Positions 1 to 5,037 of a DNA stretch of 5,037 nucleotides are shown one piece after another. The first letter of the stretch is position 1. Each line of letters opens with the position of its first letter. The stretch is from Bacteroides sp. Its GTDB lineage: Bacteria; Bacteroidota; Bacteroidia; Bacteroidales; SM23-62. The notes below the pieces were generated by a model. That model was not told the origin of the DNA. It searched no databases and saw only the letters and a program-made list of their open reading frames with translations. The position numbers and the translations under genes are program-made. The stretch is from NCBI GenBank assembly GCA_030589965.1, contig JAUUZM010000260.1:1-5037 (forward strand), in the 5' to 3' direction.

Positions 1-695
1 CCCTCTGTGAGTGATCTGACCTCTGATATAGCATCAGTAGTTTCTGGATTATACCCATAGGTAGCACCCATGGAAAGTGCCATGTCCAGTTTATCCTGAT
101 CAATATCAATGGCGATCACCTGTCTGAGTCCTTTGATTCGCAGAAGCTGTATCAGAAACAAACCGACCATCCCGGTCCCAATGACCACAGCAGTATCTTC
201 CACTGAAAACCCGGTCAGATTAATAGAATGCAATGCCACTGCTATAGGTTCCGCCATGGCAGCCTGGGTGAAGGATACCTTTTCCGGCAAAGGGTAAACA
301 ATATGCTCTGGTACGCAAATATATTCTGCATAGGCCCCGTCCAATTTAAACTCAGGGGTAGATACCCCCAGAACCTTACGATCATCACTTAAATTATAAT
401 GACCCTTCAAAGTGTACCAGTCATCCTTGAGATATACTGTTGAATCAAAGCACACACGGTCACCTATCTTCCATTCAGTTACACCAACACCAACATCCTC
501 TACTGTTCCGGCAGCCTCATGTCCCATTATGATTGGCGGTATTCTTCTGCCTGTACTACCGTCCATTCCATGGATATCAGATCCGCAGATCCCTGCTGCC
601 CTTACCCGGACCAGCACTTCTCCAGGAGCGGCAACCGGTTTCGGAACCTCCCGATAAACTAATGCATTATACGCTTCCAGTACCAGAGCTTTCAT
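1..695 (-). CDS. Zinc-type medium-chain alcohol/polyol dehydrogenase, N-terminal part (runs off left edge)
   Basis: This cytoplasmic enzyme most likely oxidises an alcohol or polyol using NAD+. The reading frame is open from an ATG whose A is at 695 down to base 1, giving 231 codons; the C-terminus lies outside the window, and the family is usually about 340-350 residues. The GroES-like catalytic domain contains GICGSDIH (C37), GHEAAG (H59, E60) and AMAEPIAVALH (E149), the usual catalytic-zinc ligands. The Rossmann fold follows, with GTGMVG at 173-178 and D197 at the end of the second strand, which favours NAD over NADP. The four cysteines that normally hold the structural zinc are all replaced: L89, D92, T95 and S103 occupy the expected C-x2-C-x2-C-x7-C positions. 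The overall look is closest to proteins annotated as galactitol-1-phosphate or sorbitol-type dehydrogenases, but the substrate cannot be assigned. It is transcribed away from the signalling genes and is probably unrelated to them. Confidence 0.9.
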   Translation of the reverse strand, partial: MKALVLEAYNALVYREVPKPVAAPGEVLVRVRAAGICGSDIHGMDGSTGRRIPPIIMGHEAAGTVEDVGVGVTEWKIGDRVCFDSTVYLKDDWYTLKGHYNLSDDRKVLGVSTPEFKLDGAYAEYICVPEHIVYPLPEKVSFTQAAMAEPIAVALHSINLTGFSVEDTAVVIGTGMVGLFLIQLLRIKGLRQVIAIDIDQDKLDMALSMGATYGYNPETTDAISEVRSLTE

Positions 696-710
696 ATTGG
701 CTAATTTCTT

Positions 711-730
711 TTATCCTAAAGATAGGGTAA
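711..730. promoter_or_regulatory. Imperfect 20-bp palindrome, possible operator
   Basis: TTATCCTA (711-718) and TAGGGTAA (723-730) form an inverted repeat with a 4-base spacer and a single T/G mismatch. It lies 15 bp upstream of the minus-strand dehydrogenase start and about 70 bp upstream of the plus-strand gene at 803, inside a 107-bp divergent intergenic region. On the minus strand, TATCTTTA (724-717) within the palindrome differs by one base from the Bacteroidota -7 element TAnnTTTG, but no matching -33 TTTG is visible. The palindrome could be a repressor or activator site for the dehydrogenase, or a small hairpin in its leader. The arms are short and AT-rich, so chance occurrence is possible. 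Confidence 0.3.
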
Positions 731-802
731 ATCATATTTCATTCATCATAGATTCAGAAAACAGGTTTTAAGAACATCCTATAATTATTAAAATAGATCA
801 AA

Positions 803-2089
803 ATGAAAACTAAAAGAACTAAAAAGAGCTTGGGTAACCCGATGATCATTGCCGTGTTATTCATTTTATTATTATCCCTGGCTGCAGCATCACAGGTCTT
901 TTCCCAGGAAGTGCTTTCCTATACTTCCTACTCGGGAATAATCCTTGACAACAAGAACAGTAAACCAATCGTCTTTGCAAATGTGGTTTTAAAAGGAACA
1001 AACATTGGGACTGTAACCAATGCCGATGGAGAGTTTATTATTAAGGCTCCGGCGGACTGGACCGTAGAAGGACTTGAAATTACTCACCTTGGGTATGAAT
1101 CCAAAAACCTGGAACTCGCCAATCTAAAAGAGAAGGATAATGAAATCAGACTTAAATTGGCAACGGTGGCTATCGAAGAAGTGATGGTATCTTACGGGGA
1201 TCCGGAACAACTACTCCTGAAGGCCATCGAAAACATTCCTGAAAACTACTCCAATAAACCTGTAATGCTGAAGGCATTTTACCGGGAAACAATCAAGCAA
1301 AACAAAAATTATGTCGGCGTGGCAGAGGCCGTAGTGGATATCTACAAAGCAGAATACCAAAAGGTCTCGTCAGACAGGACGCAGGTCTATAAAGGCCGTA
1401 AAAGTCAGGATGTAAAAAAAATGGATACTGTAATTGTTAAGCTGCAGGGGGGACCTTTTATCACCCTTATGCTTGACATAGCAAAACATCCTGGAGATAT
1501 CCTGACCCCGGCCTTCATGTCTTATTATGATTATACTTACGGTGGCATGACTTCGGTAAAGGACAGGCAAACGATGATCATTAAATTTGAGCCTAAGGAG
1601 TACATAGAGGATCCCCTGTATGAGGGCAGGATTTTTCTGGATGCCGATAATCTTGCCATTATTGGTATTGACTTCAGTCTTGATGAGGATAAGGTCAGCG
1701 AGGCTGCTGCACTCTTTATCCGCAGGAAGCCAAGTTCTATGAAAATAGAAATAGAATCTGCCAATTATCTGACAAAATACAGGATCTATGAGGGTACCTG
1801 GTACCTATCCTATGTAAGGTCTGAACTGGATTTCAAATGCAGGTGGAAAAAGAAAATGTTTAGCTCCAAATATTCCTTAATGAGTGAAATGGCTATAACA
1901 GATGTTGAAAAAGAGAACATCCATAAGATCAAATTTAATGAAGCAGCAAGGTATTCAGATGTACTGGCTGAACAGGTTACTCAATTCAATGATCCGGATT
2001 TCTGGGGCAATGATAACATCATTAAACCTGATGAATCAATAGAAGAAGCAATAGATAAACTGAGTAGAAAGCTGAAGCGGAAAATGTAA
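803..2089 (+). CDS. Exported carboxypeptidase-like regulatory domain protein (paralogue A)
   Basis: This 428-aa protein has no function I can name. Residues 1-35 form a signal peptide: a basic start (MKTKRTKK), a hydrophobic core at about 13-29 and probable cleavage near VFSQ-E, so it acts in the periplasm or at the outer membrane. Residues about 42-120 form a carboxypeptidase-like regulatory (beta-sandwich) domain, with the typical pattern G.I.D..N..PI.FANV.LKGTNIGTVTNADG.F and a later HLGYES. Residues about 124-428 form a module shared with the gene at 3523: IPENYS 145-150, AFYRETI 158-164, EAVVDI 175-180, KMDT 206-209, KLQGG 213-217, GRIFLD 275-280, SEMAIT 361-366 and DPDFWG 397-402. No STN domain and no TonB-receptor barrel are present. 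The ATG at 803 is preceded by an A-rich leader without a Shine-Dalgarno, as is common in Bacteroidota. The sigma gene follows after 36 nt in the same direction. The module may be related to DUF5686-type proteins, but I am unsure of this. Confidence 0.88.
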   Translation: MKTKRTKKSLGNPMIIAVLFILLLSLAAASQVFSQEVLSYTSYSGIILDNKNSKPIVFANVVLKGTNIGTVTNADGEFIIKAPADWTVEGLEITHLGYESKNLELANLKEKDNEIRLKLATVAIEEVMVSYGDPEQLLLKAIENIPENYSNKPVMLKAFYRETIKQNKNYVGVAEAVVDIYKAEYQKVSSDRTQVYKGRKSQDVKKMDTVIVKLQGGPFITLMLDIAKHPGDILTPAFMSYYDYTYGGMTSVKDRQTMIIKFEPKEYIEDPLYEGRIFLDADNLAIIGIDFSLDEDKVSEAAALFIRRKPSSMKIEIESANYLTKYRIYEGTWYLSYVRSELDFKCRWKKKMFSSKYSLMSEMAITDVEKENIHKIKFNEAARYSDVLAEQVTQFNDPDFWGNDNIIKPDESIEEAIDKLSRKLKRKM

Positions 2090-2092
2090 TTG

Positions 2093-2119
2093 TTTGTTCC
2101 GGGCATAGTAGTAATTTTG
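2093..2119 (+). promoter_or_regulatory. Candidate Bacteroidota-type promoter before the sigma gene
   Basis: TAATTTTG at 2112-2119 matches the Bacteroidota housekeeping -7 consensus TAnnTTTG exactly, and TTTG at 2093-2096 could be the -33 element. The 15-bp spacing is a little shorter than usual, which weakens the call. If used, transcription would begin at about 2124-2128, almost on top of the TTG start of the sigma gene, giving a leaderless or nearly leaderless mRNA. It would let sigma, anti-sigma and the downstream STN protein be expressed separately from the gene at 803. Confidence 0.35.
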
Positions 2120-2125
2120 TGAGAA

Positions 2126-2662
2126 TTGAATGACAGGCAGTCCATACAAAAAATCAGGCAGGGAGATATCCAGGCTTTTGAAGGGATGTTCAGGAAGTAT
2201 TATGAAGTTTTATGCCAGTGGGCATATCACTACCTGAAGGACCAGGACTCCGCTGAAGAGGTAGTGCAGGACCTGTTTTATCATCTCTGGCGTGACCACT
2301 CCTCCCTGCGGATACATACTTCGGCAAAATCCTATCTCTACATGGCAGTATCAAACAATTGCAAAATGATACTTAAAAAGCAGAACCGAAGGAATGAGAT
2401 AGAAACCGAGCTGGCCAGAAATGCCCGAACACAGCCTGTGCAACCGGCTGAACTGCTTGAAACCAGTGAGCTTAAAGAGGTTGTAGATAAAACACTTGAA
2501 GAACTTTCAGAACGGCCGTCAACCATTTTCAGAATGAGCCGGTATGAGGGAAAGAAATACAGGGAAATCGCAGAGGAGCTGTCCATTTCGGTAAAAACAG
2601 TAGAATCCAATATGAGCAAAGCACTTGAATTGTTCAGGAAAAATTTACAGGAATATTTGTAA
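2126..2662 (+). CDS. ECF-type RNA polymerase sigma-70 factor (Bacteroidota expansion family)
   Basis: This 178-aa protein should direct RNA polymerase to a small regulon when released by its anti-sigma partner. Region 2 spans about residues 14-85: DIQAFEGMFRKYYEVLCQWAYHYL, then DSAEEVVQDLFYHLW (core-polymerase and -10 binding) and KSYLYMAVSNNCK. A variable linker follows at about 86-115. Region 4 spans about 118-172, with ERPSTIFRMSRYEGKKYREIAEELSISVKTVESNMSKAL, which carries the helix-turn-helix for the -35 element. Length and motif order fit the FecI-like Bacteroidota group. The start is TTG at 2126: the frame is closed by TGA at 2120-2122, and the next in-frame ATG (residue 22, base 2189) would remove the start of region 2. 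The anti-sigma gene begins 13 nt after its stop, indicating co-transcription and paired function. I see no evidence for which promoters it recognises. Confidence 0.95.
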   Translation: MNDRQSIQKIRQGDIQAFEGMFRKYYEVLCQWAYHYLKDQDSAEEVVQDLFYHLWRDHSSLRIHTSAKSYLYMAVSNNCKMILKKQNRRNEIETELARNARTQPVQPAELLETSELKEVVDKTLEELSERPSTIFRMSRYEGKKYREIAEELSISVKTVESNMSKALELFRKNLQEYL

Positions 2663-2675
2663 AAAACTTGATATA

Positions 2676-3536
2676 ATGGCTAAAGAAAATCAAATCAAGG
2701 TGGATGTGAATCAAGCCTGGGTAAACGTCCATGGCAGGTTGAAAAGAGAGGAACTAATCCCCCCCGAATCAATACCAGCCAATCACAGGATAAGGATCCC
2801 CGCAGCCTTAAAGATTGCTGCAACAATACTTTTATTCGGCGGACTCGCATCCCTGACCTACCTGGCTGTAAATCCGGCCGGTAAATTTATCCGCATGTCA
2901 GCAATGACCCAGGATGAGCAGAAATTCGGTGTCGCCCTGCCCGACGGGTCAACAGTTGATTTAAATGCAGACTCAAAACTAACATACAAATTACATCGCA
3001 ATGGTACCCGTATGCTGGACCTTGAAGGTGAGGCATACTTTAACATAAAGCAGGATAAGAGCAGTCCCTTTATTATTAATGCAGGTAGTGGTACAATCCG
3101 GGTTACGGGCACCTCATTCTCCGTACGTACTGTACCCGGGTCTGACCGTATCGAAGTTTTCGTTGAATCAGGGAATGTACAGTTTTACCGGACCAGGCAA
3201 CAGGACAATAAACTTGCCCTTAAAGCAGGTGATACAGGCCTCCTGGAACAAAACCGGTTGAGCCGACAGGATGCCCCGGAACCAAATCAAATCTCATGGA
3301 AAACCAAAAAACTGATATTCCGGGAAACCCGTCTGGGCGATGTCGCCGGAGTTCTCAACAGAACATATAACCAGAAAATCCGTTTTACCAATGAGTCGTT
3401 GGAAGATTGCCTGTTTACAGGTACCTTTGATCAACAGCCCATTGACTCTGTGATGAGGGTGATCCAGGTGGCCTTTGACCTGGACCTTGATCAGAATGGC
3501 AAGGCATATGTTTTATCTGGCGATGGATGTAATTAA
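2676..3536 (+). CDS. FecR-family transmembrane anti-sigma factor
   Basis: This inner-membrane protein of 286 aa is expected to hold the adjacent sigma factor inactive and release it when the envelope partner signals. A cytoplasmic segment of about 42 residues (with NQAWVNVHGRLKRE at 12-25) is followed by one transmembrane helix at about 43-65. The periplasmic FecR domain spans about 78-190, with LPDGS 88-92, LEGEAYF 116-122 and VTGTSF 143-148. A DUF4974-like, STN-related domain ends the protein at about 212-281 (LIFRETRLGDVAGVLNRTY, then FTGTFDQQPIDSVMRVI). The ATG at 2676 is preferred to the one at 2625 because the latter lies inside the sigma gene and adds residues that look like out-of-frame sigma sequence. 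The cytoplasmic part is shorter than the roughly 80 residues common in Bacteroidota FecR proteins. The only two cysteines, C245 and C285, are both periplasmic. The 3' end overlaps the next gene by 14 nt. Confidence 0.93.
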   Translation: MAKENQIKVDVNQAWVNVHGRLKREELIPPESIPANHRIRIPAALKIAATILLFGGLASLTYLAVNPAGKFIRMSAMTQDEQKFGVALPDGSTVDLNADSKLTYKLHRNGTRMLDLEGEAYFNIKQDKSSPFIINAGSGTIRVTGTSFSVRTVPGSDRIEVFVESGNVQFYRTRQQDNKLALKAGDTGLLEQNRLSRQDAPEPNQISWKTKKLIFRETRLGDVAGVLNRTYNQKIRFTNESLEDCLFTGTFDQQPIDSVMRVIQVAFDLDLDQNGKAYVLSGDGCN

Positions 3537-5037
3537 ATACCTGTTTTCAGTCTTATTGATAATTTCCCTTCCGGGGAAAGCCCAGCAACTTCCAGACAGC
3601 CTGCTGGTTACCATACCCGATACCAGCCTCAGCATCGATGAAACACTTTTCCTTGTTGAGGAAAACAGCGATATCTACTTTTCATACAACCCGGAGATTT
3701 TTCCCGGGGAATTGACACTGGACTGGCAGGCTGGGGAATACCTTCTGCATGAAGTGCTCAATCGTATTTGCAAGCCGGGAAACATTCTGTTTACCTTGAT
3801 CGGAAACCAGATTGTATTTTATCGAAAAGGACAGGAACCCGGAATCAAGCCTATGCACCCCTCCCCTGTAACACAAGCTTTATCTCATAAGATCAGGGGG
3901 CGAATTCTCAGTAAGGGAGAAGAAGAAGCCCTTCCCTACTCTACCATATGGATCTCCTCTACATGGCAGGGAACCATGGCCAATTCAGACGGAGACTTCA
4001 GGATTAGCATTCCAACCGGCTCAGGTGCTGATTCCATTTCTATTTCATGTATGGGATACAGAACTACAAGTCTTCCACTGGCAGAACTACAGGATTCCAT
4101 CAACATAATTTATCTTCAGGCATCCATCATTCCCATTCAGGAAGTGGTGATCCGCAGAACTGAACCACTTAACCTGCTAAGGCAAGCCCTGGCAAAGATC
4201 CCTGAAAATTATTCAAAGTACCCGGTGATTGAGACTGCTTTCTACCGCGAAACCATCCGGAAAAACGATGAATATGTTGCCGTATCTGAAGCCGTACTCG
4301 ATATTTTTAAACCCGGCTTCAGCGCCATCGGAACCGAACAGACCATCGTTCTGAGAGGGAGAAAGAATATGGACTACAATAAAATGGATACACTTATGGT
4401 GAAGCTGAAAGGGGGACTCGAAACTTCTTTTCTGCTGGATATAATTCGGAACCGGCCTGATTTTCTTCTTCCCGAATTGTTCAATGATTACGAATACCGT
4501 ATGTCTGACATCGTGTGCATCCAGGATAAGAATACCTATGCCATCGATTTTAAACAAAAGGAATCTACCAAACCTCCCCATTTCAGGGGCAGGATATATA
4601 TCGATCTTGAAAGCCTTGCCATTAGAGGGGCTGAATTTGAAGTAGATCCAAGGACCATATCCAGTATATCAGGTTCCATGGTATACAAAAAGCCACGTAA
4701 AGTGAAAGTCAGATCTATTACTGCTTCCTATATGGTACGATACTACTCTGAAGACAATATCTTTTATTTGTCCATGATCCGGGCAGATAACCGGTTCAGG
4801 GTCCGGCCTCGTAAAAAACTCTTCGGAAATGAATTCAGAATCGTATCCGAAATGGCTGTGACTGCGATTGAAACAAATGAAGTAAGCAGGTTTCGCTCTC
4901 GTGAGACCAGCAATACCAGGGATATATTCTCAGACATGCTGGGAGGATATGATCCTGATTTCTGGGGTCCATATAATTACCTTATCCCGGAAGAATCCCT
5001 CGAAGAAGCCCTGATCCGCATCAGCAGGCTTATGGAA
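3523..5037 (+). CDS. Exported STN + carboxypeptidase-like regulatory domain protein (paralogue D), 3' end outside window
   Basis: This is probably the envelope partner of the anti-sigma. The frame is open for 505 codons to the window edge with no stop. Residues 1-20 form a signal peptide, with probable cleavage at GKA-QQ. An STN-like domain spans about 34-101 (LSIDETLFLVEENSDIYFSY ... LLHEVLNRIC ... FTLIGNQIVFYR), the type of domain TonB-dependent transducers use to contact FecR proteins. A carboxypeptidase-like regulatory domain spans about 122-202 (KIRGRI ... ALPYSTIWI ... GTMANSDGDFRISI ... CMGYR). Residues about 206-505 match the module of the protein at 803: IPENYS 226-231, AFYRETI 239-245, KMDT 287-290, KLKGG 294-298, GRIYID 356-361, SEMAVT 442-447 and DPDFWG 477-482. 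The paralogue ends 26 residues after DPDFWG; 23 are visible here, so the stop is probably just outside. In-frame ATGs at 3508 and 3496 are alternative starts. The 14-nt overlap with the anti-sigma gene suggests translational coupling. Confidence 0.88.
   Translation, partial: MDVIKYLFSVLLIISLPGKAQQLPDSLLVTIPDTSLSIDETLFLVEENSDIYFSYNPEIFPGELTLDWQAGEYLLHEVLNRICKPGNILFTLIGNQIVFYRKGQEPGIKPMHPSPVTQALSHKIRGRILSKGEEEALPYSTIWISSTWQGTMANSDGDFRISIPTGSGADSISISCMGYRTTSLPLAELQDSINIIYLQASIIPIQEVVIRRTEPLNLLRQALAKIPENYSKYPVIETAFYRETIRKNDEYVAVSEAVLDIFKPGFSAIGTEQTIVLRGRKNMDYNKMDTLMVKLKGGLETSFLLDIIRNRPDFLLPELFNDYEYRMSDIVCIQDKNTYAIDFKQKESTKPPHFRGRIYIDLESLAIRGAEFEVDPRTISSISGSMVYKKPRKVKVRSITASYMVRYYSEDNIFYLSMIRADNRFRVRPRKKLFGNEFRIVSEMAVTAIETNEVSRFRSRETSNTRDIFSDMLGGYDPDFWGPYNYLIPEESLEEALIRISRLME

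Noticed and set aside
109..730. Plus-strand open frames at 109-297, 412-657 and 533-730
   Set aside because: They lie antisense to or overlap the dehydrogenase, whose minus-strand frame is open throughout and carries clear family motifs; their translations resemble no protein pattern.
780..785. TATAAT as a -10 promoter element for the gene at 803
   Set aside because: No -35-like hexamer stands 16-18 bp upstream, and Bacteroidota housekeeping promoters use TAnnTTTG; AT-rich sequence makes the match likely by chance.
803..2089. The 428-aa protein as a truncated TonB-dependent (SusC-like) receptor
   Set aside because: The regulatory domain is similar to that at SusC N-termini, but no plug domain follows, and the paralogue shows the same module to the same end, so this is an intact different architecture.
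2625..2675. Upstream ATG at 2625 as the anti-sigma start
   Set aside because: It lies inside the sigma gene and the extra 17 residues are out-of-frame sigma sequence; the ATG at 2676 gives a normal FecR N-terminus.
3079..3261. Plus-strand open frame of 60 codons inside the anti-sigma gene
   Set aside because: It overlaps the core FecR domain in another frame and has no recognisable features.
4213..4581. Minus-strand open frame of 122 codons
   Set aside because: It is fully antisense to the conserved module of the STN protein, whose plus-strand sequence matches the paralogue residue by residue.

Overview
The window looks like part of a Bacteroidota chromosome. The evidence is an ECF sigma factor of the Bacteroidota-expanded type, a FecR-family anti-sigma with a DUF4974-like tail, secreted proteins with a carboxypeptidase-like regulatory domain and an STN domain, A-rich leaders without Shine-Dalgarno sequences, and a TAnnTTTG-type promoter element. 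I cannot name a genus. No RNA genes, mobile elements, CRISPR arrays or convincing terminators were seen.

Layout: bases 1-695 (minus strand) hold the N-terminal 231 codons of a zinc-type, NAD-linked medium-chain alcohol/polyol dehydrogenase that runs off the left edge. A 107-bp divergent intergenic region with an imperfect 20-bp palindrome follows. From 803 to the right edge, four plus-strand genes lie close together: (A) a 428-aa exported protein with a carboxypeptidase-like regulatory domain and a conserved C-terminal module of about 300 aa; (B) a 178-aa ECF sigma factor that appears to start at TTG; (C) a 286-aa single-pass FecR-like anti-sigma; (D) an exported protein of at least 505 aa, open at the right edge, with an STN domain, a carboxypeptidase-like regulatory domain and the same C-terminal module as A. 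Gaps are 36 nt (A-B) and 13 nt (B-C), and C overlaps D by 14 nt, so B-C-D are very likely one transcript. A may be co-transcribed with them or separated by the candidate promoter at 2093-2119.

Inferred function: B, C and D resemble the sigma / FecR / STN-receptor arrangement of trans-envelope (cell-surface) signalling. The unusual point is the third component. In classical systems the STN domain belongs to a TonB-dependent outer-membrane barrel. Here it is fused to a regulatory domain and the module shared with protein A, and alignment with A suggests that D ends shortly after the window edge with no barrel. A and D therefore look like paralogues flanking their own sigma/anti-sigma switch, only D carrying the signalling domain. 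What signal is sensed, and what the shared module does, cannot be read from this sequence.
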